Below are positions 1-10,446 of a stretch of 61,987 nt of DNA, in pieces. Made by a program: the position numbers and the translations under genes. The notes below the pieces were generated by a model. It had not been told where the DNA came from and ran no database searches. It was given only the letters and a program-made list of their open reading frames with translations. The first letter of the stretch is position 1. Each line of letters begins with the position of its first letter. Origin of the DNA: Coriobacteriales bacterium (GTDB taxonomy: Bacteria > Actinomycetota > Coriobacteriia > Coriobacteriales > Atopobiaceae); assembly GCA_030529625.1 (NCBI GenBank), contig JAUMWN010000003.1, positions 1 through 61,987 on the forward strand, in the 5' to 3' direction.

Positions 1-3
1 TTT

Positions 4-93
4 GGAGAGCTGACCGAGAGGCCGAAGGTGCTCGCCTGCTAAGCGAGTATAGGAGTGATCCTATCTGGGGTTCGAATCCCCAGCTCTCCGCCA
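4..93 (+). tRNA. tRNA-Ser (anticodon GCT)
   Basis: Full cloverleaf. The acceptor stem GGAGAGC pairs with GCTCTCC, and the anticodon stem CTCGC/GCGAG encloses the loop CTGCTAA, giving anticodon GCT for AGC/AGU serine codons. A long variable arm (around ATAGGAGTGATCCTAT) is typical of class II serine tRNAs. The T-arm carries GGTTCGAATCC, and the 3' CCA is encoded. Confidence 0.97.
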
Positions 94-103
94 GATTATT
101 GAG

Positions 104-127
104 GGGTCCCGCGCATGGGACCCTTTT
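104..127 (+). terminator. Rho-independent terminator of tRNA-Ser
   Basis: GGGTCCC and GGGACCC form a 7-bp stem around a GCGCAT loop and are followed by five T. It starts 10 nt after the tRNA CCA end. Confidence 0.85.
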
Positions 128-239
128 TATTTGCCTCTGCAGGGGACAACAACGGGGGGTGTCCCAGAGGAGACGCACAGCAAAACGACCCGTCACAGTC
201 TTCGCAGAACACTGAATGCTAGCCAATTCGTCCCGCGGG

Positions 240-268
240 TATATTCCTAGTAGTTTACTAGGAATATA
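240..268. promoter_or_regulatory. Perfect 29-nt palindrome, operator candidate
   Basis: Two perfect 13-bp arms (half-site TATATTCCTAGTA) flank a 3-nt centre, GTT. No T-run follows, so a terminator is unlikely. It ends 20 nt before the antiporter ATG, where a repressor would block promoter clearance. The core CCTAGTA-N3-TACTAGG has the same layout as CCTACTA-N3-TAGTAGG at 30104-30122, upstream of metY. The cognate regulator is not in view. Confidence 0.6.
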
Positions 269-288
269 GGAAGGCGGAGAAGGAAGAC

Positions 289-1242
289 ATGACGAGTATT
301 CTGAGCATATTGGCACTGCTGCTGGGGTTTGTGCTTCTTATAAAGGGCGCCGACGGCTTCGTAAAGGGAGCCGGAGGCTTTGCCGCGCGACTGGGCATCC
401 CGCCCCTCGTCGTGGGACTCACCATTGTGGCCCTGGGCACGAGCGCACCCGAGGCGGCCATCTCGATCGTGTCGGCCACGCAGGCCGCCGACGGCATTAC
501 CATTGCCAACGTGTTTGGCAGCAACATCGTTAACACCTTGGTCATTTTGGGCGTGACCGCCTTTGTCGCCGAGATTCCCATACGGCGAACCACCCTCGTC
601 GTGGACCTGCCCTTTGTGTTGGGCATCACGGCGCTGCTGCTGGCCCTGTGTCTGCACGACGGGTCGCTGGGTCGCATCGACGCGTTTGTGTTGCTGGGAC
701 TGCTGGTGGCCTACCTGTGCTATGTGGTGCGCACCGCGCGCAACGACGCGGCTGACGACCAGCCCGCACAAAAGACCACGGACAAGCCCACACCCATGCC
801 CCGGCTTGCGCTGCTCGCAGGCGCCGGTGCGGCAGGCATCTTTGTGGGAGGCCAGCTCGTGGTTAACGCCGCCACCGAACTTGCGCGCATGGCTGGTGTT
901 TCGGACCGCCTCATTGGGCTTACCATCGTTGCCCTAGGCACATCGCTTCCCGAACTCGTCACCTCGATCTCGGCGGCGCGGCAGGGGCAGACCGATATTG
1001 CCATTGGCAACGTAACCGGCAGCAGCATTCTCAACATCCTGTTCGTGCTGGGCATGTCGGGTGCCATCGCGCCCATCCCCTTTGCGCAGGAGCTGCTGCT
1101 CGACGGAATCGTCTCGCTAGCAGCCGCCGGCCTGCTGTGGCTCGCCTGCGTGCGCACGCAATCACTCAGACGTGCAGGTGGCGCAACGCTCTTGACCGGC
1201 TACGCAACGTACATGGCATACGTACTTGGCACGAGCGCCTAG
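289..1242 (+). CDS. Calcium/sodium antiporter, CaCA family (YrbG-like)
   Basis: Integral membrane cation exchanger of 317 residues, the usual size for bacterial YrbG-type proteins. The two inverted alpha-repeats that form the ion site are visible: GTSAPE at residues 50-55 and GTSLPE at 217-222, each in a hydrophobic segment. The halves are joined by a polar, Asp/Lys-rich cytoplasmic loop at about 145-170. The family swaps Ca2+ for Na+ or H+; the exact ion pair cannot be read from sequence. The start is set by AGGAAG about 7 nt upstream. The palindrome at 240-268 lies directly before the gene and suggests repression by a dimeric regulator. It is monocistronic and faces the next gene convergently. 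Confidence 0.93.
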   Translation: MTSILSILALLLGFVLLIKGADGFVKGAGGFAARLGIPPLVVGLTIVALGTSAPEAAISIVSATQAADGITIANVFGSNIVNTLVILGVTAFVAEIPIRRTTLVVDLPFVLGITALLLALCLHDGSLGRIDAFVLLGLLVAYLCYVVRTARNDAADDQPAQKTTDKPTPMPRLALLAGAGAAGIFVGGQLVVNAATELARMAGVSDRLIGLTIVALGTSLPELVTSISAARQGQTDIAIGNVTGSSILNILFVLGMSGAIAPIPFAQELLLDGIVSLAAAGLLWLACVRTQSLRRAGGATLLTGYATYMAYVLGTSA

Positions 1243-1263
1243 CACGCACACCAACAGCCAAAC

Positions 1264-1303
1264 GCGGGGCCCTTGCCCAGCCAATACTGGACAAGGGCCC
1301 CGC
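1264..1303. terminator. Hairpin between convergent genes
   Basis: GCGGGGCCCTTG and CAAGGGCCCCGC form a perfect 12-bp stem with a 16-nt loop between the antiporter stop and the stop of the opposite gene. There is no long T-run, so its strength is uncertain. Confidence 0.6.
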
Positions 1304-1325
1304 GCCCGGTCTTCTTACGCGATTG

Positions 1326-2594
<1,269 letters not shown>

Positions 2595-2609
2595 CGCGAA
2601 AGGCTGTGG

Positions 2610-2658
2610 CACGAGGGACAGTGGCGCGGCGACGCCGGTCGTCGCTCAGTCCCTCGTG
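2610..2658. terminator. Bidirectional hairpin between convergent genes
   Basis: CACGAGGGAC and GTCCCTCGTG pair perfectly, with an inner GCGACG/CGTCGC stem. The hairpin overlaps the stop codon of the GGDEF gene and follows the GH1 remnant. Confidence 0.6.
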
Positions 2659-4094
2659 GCCGCGCCCATGCCCTTGAGCTGTGCCTTCCGCTCGTACATG
2701 AGCGTGTCCGCGCGCTTGAACACCTCGCGGAAGGACTGGTCCACGTCGCGATCGTAGGTGGCCATCTCCAGCGACGCGACCACCCCATCGCTCCCAATGT
2801 TGCCTTCGACCCTCCGGTTAAGGGACTCGAGTATCCCGTCCCGGTCCTGGTAGTCGCGACCCTCCAGCAGCACCGCAAACTCGTCTCCGCCAATCCTAAA
2901 GACCGGGCTGTGCCGGTAGTATTCGCAGAGCAGCTGGCTTGCTGAGCGTATGTACTCGTCACCGGCCTTGTGGCCCAGGGTGTCGTTGATTCTCTTGAGG
3001 CCATTCACATCGCACACGACCACACCAAACTCCAGGTCATCGCCCTCCACGATCCCCGCCTCCATCGCGCTCTCCCGAATGGCATAAGCGTGCTTGCTTC
3101 CCACCCCGGTGAGCGGGTCCGTAAAGGCGACGACACGCGCCTCGTCCCGCTCCTCGGCGGCCTTCTGCTCCCACTTGCGCATGGAAAAGTAGTTAACCAG
3201 CAGGACGCCCAACGACAGGGCGAACAGCCCAGCAATGGTGAGGACGCTGTCTCGGTCCGCGTCGTGCAGTCGTTCGCGCTGGATTGCAAAAAACTCCTCC
3301 CTGTCCATCGCGAGCGTCGCGTCATCCGCGGTGCCATCCATGTAGGCAGAGATGTTGTCGACCACCACGTCCCCCTTGGCCTTGTTCATCCTCGAGGTCC
3401 ACGTGAGCGACAGGACCACAATAAAGGCCAGCAGTGCGACCCACACAATGATGGCCCTGCCAAAGTTCCTCGCGTGGTCCTTTCGAATGATCATGTTAAA
3501 GAAGGCAAGACCCAGGATGGACCACACGATCATGAGGGCATAGGTCTCCGACTCTATGGTGTAGTCCGAGAAAAGCTCCGGCAGCAGCAGGAATCCCAAG
3601 AACGCAATGAGGATGGGCACGCAGATGGCACCAAGAATCGTGTGCTTGCGTACCCCCTCCCGCCTTGCGACCTTAAGGACCGCCATGGCGACAAAGCCGT
3701 AGAGGATGGTCGCGCCAAAGGTGGTGGTGTCCACGATCCACCCAACGGCCGTTCTCCCCAAAAAGGGAATGGGAAGCGAAACGAGTACCACGAGCAAGAT
3801 CGTGTTGGCCGGCACCCGCTTGTCGTTGAGCATCGCGAACCGATTGGGGAGAATGCCATCCTGAGCGGCGGCATAGCACAGGCGGCTGAGCGCACGCAGG
3901 TTTCCAATGAGGCTGGTAACCACGAGCGCCGCGAGCGACGCCATCAGAATGCAGACGCCGGCATCGCCAAGGTAGTGATGGGCAGCATAGAACGCGGGCA
4001 GGCCGGCGATGCCCTCAAAGCGGTCCAGATGGGTGATGTAGTCCAGCCAGCTTGAGCAACCCTCGGGATAGGCCGACACGCTCAGCAGGACCAC
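2646..4094 (-). pseudogene. C-terminal half of APC permease-GGDEF fusion
   Basis: 482 codons from the frame entry. The first half continues an APC-superfamily amino-acid permease, with hydrophobic helices and the loop NLRALSRLCYAAAQDGILP typical of TM8/9 in that superfamily. After the last permease helices comes a predicted extracytoplasmic stretch (about 225-265), one further helix, and a complete GGDEF domain. The domain includes FTDPLTGVGSK, CDVNGLKRINDTLGHKAGD and the signature GGDEF, so cyclase activity looks intact. The gene has no start of its own: its frame begins inside the upstream half (4082-4888). The two are one gene separated by a single-base frameshift near 4110-4120. An intact product of about 745 residues would couple amino-acid transport or sensing to cyclic di-GMP synthesis. 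Confidence 0.85.
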
Positions 4095-4888
4095 GAACAG
4101 GTAGAGCGCCGTCCTCCCTCGACCGCGACGAACATGACACGAAACAGACCGCCGCTCTTAAGGCGGTTCTCGGCCGAGGAGTTCGTGACCGTCTCAAAGC
4201 CAATGAATGCCCACGGCGAGAGGAAGGCAATGCGCACAACCTGCTCAAGGGCACTCTTGTTGGGGGCAAAGGCAGGCGCCATGCTCATGCCCGAGGAGCC
4301 GTGCCCCACCATGGCCACCACAAAGCACGCTGTTATTCCCAAGCAAAACAGCAGGACCAGAACCAGCATCGTGTTGGCGGTCGCCTTCCTGCTCCGTATG
4401 CACAGAATGGCCACGAGGACGATGGCCAACAGCGTGACCACGGCCTCTCCCAGGTAGACCTCGAAGCCGAACACCGTGTACAGATAGCCGAACCTAAAGA
4501 TGCCCTGGAGGAAGTACCCTGCGAACAGGGGGATACTCGTGGCATTGGCCCAAAAGACGGCAATGTAGGTGAGAAACATGAACCAGCCAACCAAGAAGGC
4601 CCGGTCGTAGCCAAAGACGTGCTTCACGTAATTGTAGAGCCCTCCCGTACCGGGATACCGGCTTACCAGGAAGCTGTAGTGGCTCGCCATCATTATCATC
4701 ATGGCACAGCCAACGAACAGTCCCAGCAGTGACCCTACCGGCCCCGCCTGGGCAAGGTAGCTGCTGCTGGTAACGACCAGCGAGCCCCAGCCGATGGCCG
4801 TGCCCACGGACAGCGCCCACACCGCAAGCGGCGAGAGGTATGGCGTGAGCTCGTTCTTGTTTCCCGCCATGGACGACGGCTCACGCAT
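4082..4888 (-). pseudogene. N-terminal half of the same APC permease
   Basis: 268 codons. After a short polar start come six to seven hydrophobic helices with APC hallmarks: the unwound first helix (SVGTAIGWGSL), PGTGGLYNYVKHVFG after helix 2, and WAFIGFETVTNSSAENR in the helix 6 region. After the word FVAVEG the reading becomes non-homologous and stops 12 codons later, while the adjacent -1 frame carries on with LYLFVVLLSVSAYPEG. A lost base in the run GAGGGAGG explains this. No classic slippery heptamer is visible, so programmed frameshifting is less likely than mutation or a sequence error. Only a weak GGGG precedes the ATG at 4888. Confidence 0.82.
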
Positions 4889-5020
4889 AGGAACCCCAAA
4901 TTCAGCCGACCAACATCGACCTGCTTATCCGCAAAGACTGGATTGATACGACCAATCAATAATATCCCATGTTTGTGTTGTTGTAAGCGGGGTCGTTTGG
5001 GTATGGCACCTGGGCCGAAG

Positions 5021-5079
5021 TCTATCTTTCTCAAACTGCTACCAACGTTGGCAAGCGGTAGCGGTTTGAGAAAGATAGA
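5021..5079. repeat. Long 23-bp hairpin downstream of gatD
   Basis: Arms 5021-5043 and 5057-5079 pair over 23 positions with a single G-T wobble; the loop is 13 nt. It lies 30 nt past the gatD stop and just beyond a second perfect hairpin. It may strengthen termination, protect the operon's 3' end, or be a small mobile palindrome. No T-run follows on the minus strand. Confidence 0.65.
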
Positions 5080-5083
5080 GCGG

Positions 5084-5112
5084 TGAGAAAAGGGGTTCGG
5101 CCCCTTTTCTCA
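5084..5112 (-). terminator. Terminator of the gltB-gatD operon
   Basis: TGAGAAAAGGGG and CCCCTTTTCTCA form a perfect 12-bp stem with a 5-nt loop. The stem includes the gatD stop codon, and its 3' arm supplies the T-rich segment on the minus strand. Confidence 0.7.
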
Positions 5113-5841
5113 GGTGTGGGCGATTCGCGTGCGCATCACCTGGTTGGCGGCGTGCTCCTCGGTGTCGTCGAGAGGCTCGAGTTCGGCGGTGCCGTACTTG
5201 CGCTCCAGGGCGCGGGCGATGAGCCAGTCCGCCACGCCGGGGTTCTTGGGCAGCAGCGGCCCGTGCACGTACGTGCCAACGACGTTGTGGTACCGGCACC
5301 CCTCCTCGCCGCTCGTCCCGTCGTTGCCGTACCCATGGACAACCTCGCCCAGGGGCTCAACACCCGGCCCCAAATGCGTCCTGCCGCCATGGTTCTCGTA
5401 TCCCACGATGGGCTCTGCGGCGATTGGGCTCTTTACGCACACGTTGCCAATAAGCCGTGGGCTTCCGCGGTCGGTATAGAGGTCCACGAGCGAGAGGCCG
5501 GGCACCACCTGGTCGCCCATCGCGTAGGAATGCCCCAACAGCTGGTATCCGCCGCACACCGCAAGCAGGACGCCTCCGTCTGCCACGAAGGCGGCAAGCT
5601 CGCACTGAGACCGCAACAGACTGTCGCACACGATCTTCTGCTCGCGATCGGAACCCCCGCCAATAAAGACCAGGTCCACGTCGGTCAGGGACAGGCCGTC
5701 GCCCACGTGGGTCTCCTCCACGACGCACGCCATCTGCCGCCACTCCATGCGCTTGCGCAGCACGAGGATGTTGCCCGAGTCCCCATAGAGGTTGAGCAGC
5801 TCGGGATACAGGTGCGCAACGCGCAGGCATCGCTCAGCCAT
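5110..5841 (-). CDS. gatD: Lipid II isoglutaminyl synthase, glutaminase subunit GatD
   Basis: 243 residues of the CobQ/CobB-type class I glutamine amidotransferase fold. GatD releases ammonia from glutamine and passes it to MurT, which amidates the D-Glu alpha-carboxylate of lipid II. The nucleophile Cys96 lies in LLAVCGGYQLLG and the catalytic His193 in GTYVHGPLLPKNP. The conserved N-terminus HLYPELLNLYGDSGN is present. I chose the ATG at 5841: it overlaps the murT stop by 8 nt, typical of coupled translation of this obligate pair. It is the last gene of the long operon, and two hairpins follow. Confidence 0.96.
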   Translation of the reverse strand: MAERCLRVAHLYPELLNLYGDSGNILVLRKRMEWRQMACVVEETHVGDGLSLTDVDLVFIGGGSDREQKIVCDSLLRSQCELAAFVADGGVLLAVCGGYQLLGHSYAMGDQVVPGLSLVDLYTDRGSPRLIGNVCVKSPIAAEPIVGYENHGGRTHLGPGVEPLGEVVHGYGNDGTSGEEGCRYHNVVGTYVHGPLLPKNPGVADWLIARALERKYGTAELEPLDDTEEHAANQVMRTRIAHT

Positions 5842-7198
5842 GATGGGCCACCATCCCCTCGAGTTCGGCCTTCGCCGGCCACAGTGCCGAATAGTTGGTG
5901 AGCACGTACAGCGGACACTCCGTCGGCAGGCAGGCAACCGCCTCCAGCGCCTGCGCCACATCATCGACGATGGGGGCCGCCACGCCCGCATACTTAAGGC
6001 GCACCTGCAGGTCGTTGGCACGATGGCCGGCGGCCATCACCGTGGCGACCGCGTCGTCTTGCGCGAGACGCTCAAAGTCCACGTCCCAGATCCAACTGAT
6101 GTCACGGCCGTCGTTGTAGTCGTCGTTGATAATGACGAGCAACTCCTTGCGCCGCTCGTCCAAGGCGAGCATGGAGAGGTTTTGGTTGAGGCCGGTGGGG
6201 TTCTTTGCCAGGTTGAGCACGACCTCGCGCGCATCTATGGCAAAGTGCTGGAGCCGCCCGTTGGCGGGCGCGTATGAGTCGATCGCCTGCTGCGCACAGA
6301 GCGCGTTGGCACCTGCAAGCGAGGCGGCCGAGACCACCGCGAGCAGGTTGTAGGCCATGTAGGCACCACCCAGGCTCGTATGGACGTGCCACGCGTCTGG
6401 CCCGTCCGGCCCCTTGTCGCACGCAACGTCGAGCGAGACGCCAGACGCGCCCACATCGGCGTGCGTCGCGCAAAAGTCCAGCTCGGGGGTCGCAAAGCCA
6501 CATGCGGGACAGGCGAACCTGCCCAGCTGCGCGTAGGTACGAAAGGCATAGCCAAGCTCGGTGCCACACCTTTGGCAGAACCGCGCCTCGGGCACGCGCT
6601 CCGGGGCAAGGCCCAGGCTCTGCCCCATGCCAAAGGCCAGCACCGGTGTGCCCTGCCCGCTCACCCGCTCGGCTACGCCCATGCAAAGCGGGTCGTCTCC
6701 GCAGGCCACGAGCGTAGTGTGCAGCGAGTCCACAAGTGACTGCGCGATGACGTCCTGCACGTGGTCGATCTCGCCCGCCCGGTCCAGCTGGTCCCTAAAG
6801 AGGTTGAGAAGGACGAGGTAGGTGGGCTGCAGCGAGGGCACCACGTGCGGCGTGGAGAGCTCGTCGGTCTCCATAACCGCCCAGTCCACAGGTCCTTTCC
6901 CCAAAAGCGCTGAGGCCACGCCGGCCGCCATGTTCGCGCCGTCGCGATTGCAGAGCACCCGCCAGCCCTGTGCCTCCAGCGACGCCGCGAGCATGTTGGT
7001 GGTAGTCGTCTTTCCGTTGGTGCCGCACACCACGATGCTACCCTGCCGAATCACCTGCCGCCGGGAGGCAATGAACGCAGGGTCAATCGCAAGGGCGATC
7101 CGGCCCGGAAGCTGCGAGGCGTTGCGGTGCAGCACGTCGTGCAGGCCCCATCGCACAAGGCGCCCAACCACGCGGGCCATGCGATGCCTCATCCCCAT
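5834..7198 (-). CDS. murT: Lipid II isoglutaminyl synthase, MurT subunit
   Basis: 454-residue Mur-ligase-like protein. The P-loop GTNGKTTT is at residues 59-66. Four cysteines (208, 211, 230, 233) form the zinc-ribbon insertion known in MurT of Gram-positives, and a C-terminal DUF1727 domain follows. With GatD it converts D-iso-Glu in lipid II to D-iso-Gln using ATP and glutamine-derived ammonia at the inner membrane face. I took the ATG at 7198 because GGGAG sits 10 nt upstream; the gap from the carB stop is 5 nt. Translation is probably coupled to carB and to gatD. Confidence 0.95.
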   Translation of the reverse strand: MGMRHRMARVVGRLVRWGLHDVLHRNASQLPGRIALAIDPAFIASRRQVIRQGSIVVCGTNGKTTTTNMLAASLEAQGWRVLCNRDGANMAAGVASALLGKGPVDWAVMETDELSTPHVVPSLQPTYLVLLNLFRDQLDRAGEIDHVQDVIAQSLVDSLHTTLVACGDDPLCMGVAERVSGQGTPVLAFGMGQSLGLAPERVPEARFCQRCGTELGYAFRTYAQLGRFACPACGFATPELDFCATHADVGASGVSLDVACDKGPDGPDAWHVHTSLGGAYMAYNLLAVVSAASLAGANALCAQQAIDSYAPANGRLQHFAIDAREVVLNLAKNPTGLNQNLSMLALDERRKELLVIINDDYNDGRDISWIWDVDFERLAQDDAVATVMAAGHRANDLQVRLKYAGVAAPIVDDVAQALEAVACLPTECPLYVLTNYSALWPAKAELEGMVAHHG

Positions 7199-7203
7199 GT
7201 CAC

Positions 7204-10200
7204 TCAACTCCCTTCGTCGCACGGACCCAGCTCAGCCAGATCCTGCAGGGCATGGACGGCCCGCTCCTCGCCGTTTTGGGCGGCGGCCAGGGACAGCACG
7301 AGCGCCGCGGCGGCCGAGAGCGTGGTCACATACGTTATGCCCCGGTTCACGGCCTCGCTGCGCAGCACCGTGCCATCGCCGTGCGACCCGTGCCCATGGG
7401 GCGTGTTTATCAAAAACGATACGTCGCCTGCATCCAGCACGTCAATCACGTTGGGATGACCCTGGCCCACGCGCTTGGTCACCTCGCAGCGGATGCCTGC
7501 CGCACGCAGGGTCTTGGCCGTGCCGCTCGTGGCAACGATTCGATAGCCCATCTGCACGAGCGCGAACGCAACCGTTACGATGGAGCGCTTGTCCGCGTCG
7601 CGCACACTCACGAACACCGTGCCCTCCATGGGCATGGTGTAGTCGATGGCCTCACGGGTCTTTGCGAACGCCCCGCTAAAGCTCGGGGCGATCCCCATAA
7701 CCTCCCCGGTGGACTTCATCTCAGGACCCAGCCGCACGTCGGAGCCCGGGAAGCGCGCCCAGGGCATGACGGCCTCCTTAACCGCAAAGTACCCAGGCTC
7801 TCGGTCCTCGCACGGCAGCGACAGCTCCGCCAGGGTCGCGCCTGCCATGATGCGGGCGGCATAGGCGGCCAAGGGCACGCCGCTCGCCTTGCTGGAAAAC
7901 GGAACCGTGCGGCTGGCACGCGGATTGAGCTCGATCACGTACACCTGCTCGTCCTTTACCGCGTACTGCACGTTGAGAAGACCGCGGATCTGGCAGGCCA
8001 ACGCCAGACGCCGCGTGATGTCGCGCACGCGTGCAACGATTGTGCCCGAGAGCGAGAACGGCGGGTAGCAGCAGGCGGAGTCGCCCGAATGGATGCCGCA
8101 CTCCTCGATGTGCTCCAGCACGGCACCCACGTACGCGTCCGTCCCGTCGCACAGGGCGTCCACGTCCAGCTCGATGGCATCCTCCAAGAACGCGTCCAGG
8201 TACACCGGGTGGTCGGGCGTAACGCGGGCAGCCTCGGCCATGTAGGAGGACAGCTCGTCCTGTCCATAGACGATGGCCATGCCGCGCCCGCCCAGCACGT
8301 AGCTCGGCCGCACCAGGAGCGGATAGCCAACGCGCAGCGCGGCCTCGTGAGCTTCCTCGGGCATCGACGCCACACTGGAGGGCGGGTAGGCAATGCCCAG
8401 CTCGTCGAGCAGATGGCTAAACCGATCCCGGTCCTCGGCGAGGTCGATGGCGTCGGGACTGGTCCCCATAATGGGCACGCCAGCCGCCTCCAGGCGTCGC
8501 GCGAGCTTGATGGGGGTCTGGCCGCCAAGCGTCACGATGACACCCTTGGGCTGCTCGACCTCCACGACGTCCATCACATCCTCAAAGGTGAGCGGCTGGA
8601 AGTACAGGCGGTCACTCGTGTCGTAGTCGGTGGAGACGGTCTCGGGATTGCAGTTGACCATAACGGTCTCGTAGCCCGTGTCGTGCAGCGCATAGGCCGC
8701 ATGGACGCAGCAGTAGTCGAACTCGATGCCCTGACCAATGCGATTGGGCCCGGCGCTCAGGACCACGACGCGCGGACGGTTTGCCGGCACGTGCTCGGTC
8801 GCGTCGCCTGCCTCGTAGGTGAGGTAGTGGTAGTTGGTGTGGGCCGCGAACTCACCGGCACAGGTGTCCACGGTCTTCACGACCGGCCGCACGCCCAGCG
8901 CCTGCCGCACGGCTCGCACGACCTCCTCGCCAGAGCCCACGAGTCGGGCAATCTGCGCGTCCGAGAAGCCCATCTGCTTGGCCGCCAGCATCCGCTGGCA
9001 GTCCATGCCCGCAAGGCCCAGCTGGGCAATGGCCCGCTCGGCCTCCACGATGTTGGCAAGGCAGTGAATGAACCACGCGTCGATGTGCGTGACCTTGGCC
9101 AGGCGCGCGACGTCCCAGCCGCGACGCAGCGCCTCGGCGACGTAGTAGATGCGCTCGGTGGTGGGGCGTGACACCAGCTCGTCGAAGCGCTGCTCGTCGA
9201 AGCTCGCCCCCTCGTTTGCCACCAGGCCGGCGTGTCCGTCCTCCAGCGAGCGCAGCGCCCTTTGCAACGCCTCCTCAAAGGTCCGCCCCATGGCCATGAC
9301 CTCGCCCACGCTCTTCATGCGCGTGGTTAGCTCCTCGTTGGTCCCCTTGAACTTCTCGAAGGCGAAGCGCGGAACCTTTACCACACAGTAGTCGATGGAG
9401 GGCTCGAAGCAGGCCGGCGTCACGCGCGTGATGTCGTTGGTGATCTCGTCGAGCGTGTAGCCCACGGCCAGCAGCGCCGCGGCCTTGGCGATGTGAAAGC
9501 CCGTCGCCTTGGAGGCGAGCGCAGAGGAGCGGCTCACGCGTGGGTTCATCTCTATTACGAGCACGCGGCCGTCGCGCGGATTGACGGCAAACTGCACATT
9601 GGAGCCTCCGGTGGCCACCCCAACCTTGTCGAGACATGCGAGCGACCAGTCACGCAGGTTTTGCAGCTCCTCGTTGGACAGCGTCTGGGCGGGTGCCACG
9701 GTAATGGAGTCCCCGGTGTGGACGCCCATGGGATCGAGGTTCTCGATGGAGCAGATCACGATGCCGTTGCCTGCGGCGTCGCGCATCACCTCCATCTCGA
9801 TCTCCTTCCATCCCTCGACGGACTGCTCCACCAGCACCTCGTTGGCAGGAGAGATCGCCAGACCCTGACCGGCAATACGGCGCAACTCGTCCTGGTTGTG
9901 GGCGATGCCGCCGCCGGCGCCACCCAGCGTGAAGCTCGGACGCACCACCACCGGATAGCCCAGCTCGTCCGCAATGTCCAGCGCCTCGTCGAGCGAGTGC
10001 GCGAAGCCCGACGCCGCGACCTCAAGACCTATGTCGCGCATGGCCGCCGCAAAGAGCTCGCGGTCCTCTCCGACGCGGATGGAGTCCAGGTCGCAGCCAA
10101 TCACCTCCACGCCGTAGCGGTCGAGCACGCCCGCCTCACCAAGCGCCACCGCGCAGTTGAGGGCCGTCTGGCCTCCCATGTTGGGCAAAAGCGCGTCTGG

Positions 10201-10446
10201 ACGCTCGCGCTCGATCACCTTGCGCATCGTCTCCACCGTGATGGGCTCAACGTAGGTGCGGTCGGCGGTCTGAGGGTCGGTCATGATGGTTGCCGGGTTG
10301 GAGTTAACCAGCACCACCTCGTACCCCTCGCGGCGCAGCACGCGACACGCCTGCGTACCGGAGTAGTCGAACTCGCAGGCCTGCCCAATCACGATGGGGC
10401 CAGACCCAATCACCAGGATCTTGTGTATGTCCTCACGCCGTGGCAT
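7204..10446 (-). CDS. carB: Carbamoyl-phosphate synthase large subunit
   Basis: 1080 residues, normal for CarB. It has two homologous ATP-grasp halves: an N-terminal carboxyphosphate half starting [20 protein letters not shown] and a C-terminal carbamoyl half starting [19 protein letters not shown]. An MGS-like allosteric domain follows (from about 940, [14 protein letters not shown]). It makes carbamoyl phosphate from bicarbonate, ATP and ammonia channelled from CarA, feeding pyrimidines and arginine. The ATG at 10446 overlaps the carA 3' end by 14 nt, as expected for a coupled heterodimer. No pyrimidine-specific genes flank it; the neighbours are cell-wall and nitrogen genes. Confidence 0.97.
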   Translation of the reverse strand: MPRREDIHKILVIGSGPIVIGQACEFDYSGTQACRVLRREGYEVVLVNSNPATIMTDPQTADRTYVEPITVETMRKVIERERPDALLPNMGGQTALNCAVALGEAGVLDRYGVEVIGCDLDSIRVGEDRELFAAAMRDIGLEVAASGFAHSLDEALDIADELGYPVVVRPSFTLGGAGGGIAHNQDELRRIAGQGLAISPANEVLVEQSVEGWKEIEMEVMRDAAGNGIVICSIENLDPMGVHTGDSITVAPAQTLSNEELQNLRDWSLACLDKVGVATGGSNVQFAVNPRDGRVLVIEMNPRVSRSSALASKATGFHIAKAAALLAVGYTLDEITNDITRVTPACFEPSIDYCVVKVPRFAFEKFKGTNEELTTRMKSVGEVMAMGRTFEEALQRALRSLEDGHAGLVANEGASFDEQRFDELVSRPTTERIYYVAEALRRGWDVARLAKVTHIDAWFIHCLANIVEAERAIAQLGLAGMDCQRMLAAKQMGFSDAQIARLVGSGEEVVRAVRQALGVRPVVKTVDTCAGEFAAHTNYHYLTYEAGDATEHVPANRPRVVVLSAGPNRIGQGIEFDYCCVHAAYALHDTGYETVMVNCNPETVSTDYDTSDRLYFQPLTFEDVMDVVEVEQPKGVIVTLGGQTPIKLARRLEAAGVPIMGTSPDAIDLAEDRDRFSHLLDELGIAYPPSSVASMPEEAHEAALRVGYPLLVRPSYVLGGRGMAIVYGQDELSSYMAEAARVTPDHPVYLDAFLEDAIELDVDALCDGTDAYVGAVLEHIEECGIHSGDSACCYPPFSLSGTIVARVRDITRRLALACQIRGLLNVQYAVKDEQVYVIELNPRASRTVPFSSKASGVPLAAYAARIMAGATLAELSLPCEDREPGYFAVKEAVMPWARFPGSDVRLGPEMKSTGEVMGIAPSFSGAFAKTREAIDYTMPMEGTVFVSVRDADKRSIVTVAFALVQMGYRIVATSGTAKTLRAAGIRCEVTKRVGQGHPNVIDVLDAGDVSFLINTPHGHGSHGDGTVLRSEAVNRGITYVTTLSAAAALVLSLAAAQNGEERAVHALQDLAELGPCDEGS

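Noticed and set aside
135..170. Sixth copy of the GGGGACAGTCCCC repeat after tRNA-Ser
   Set aside because: GGGACA/TGTCCC words are present, but the stem is imperfect and lacks the nested core. The similarity is too weak.
4082..4130. Programmed -1 frameshift in the permease-GGDEF gene
   Set aside because: The junction GAGGGAGGACGG has no X-XXY-YYZ slippery heptamer and no clear downstream pseudoknot. A lost base or sequence error is simpler.
7252..9171. 639-codon plus-strand ORF opposite carB
   Set aside because: It is an antisense shadow caused by high GC at third codon positions. The composition is His/Arg/Gly-rich and it has no motif.
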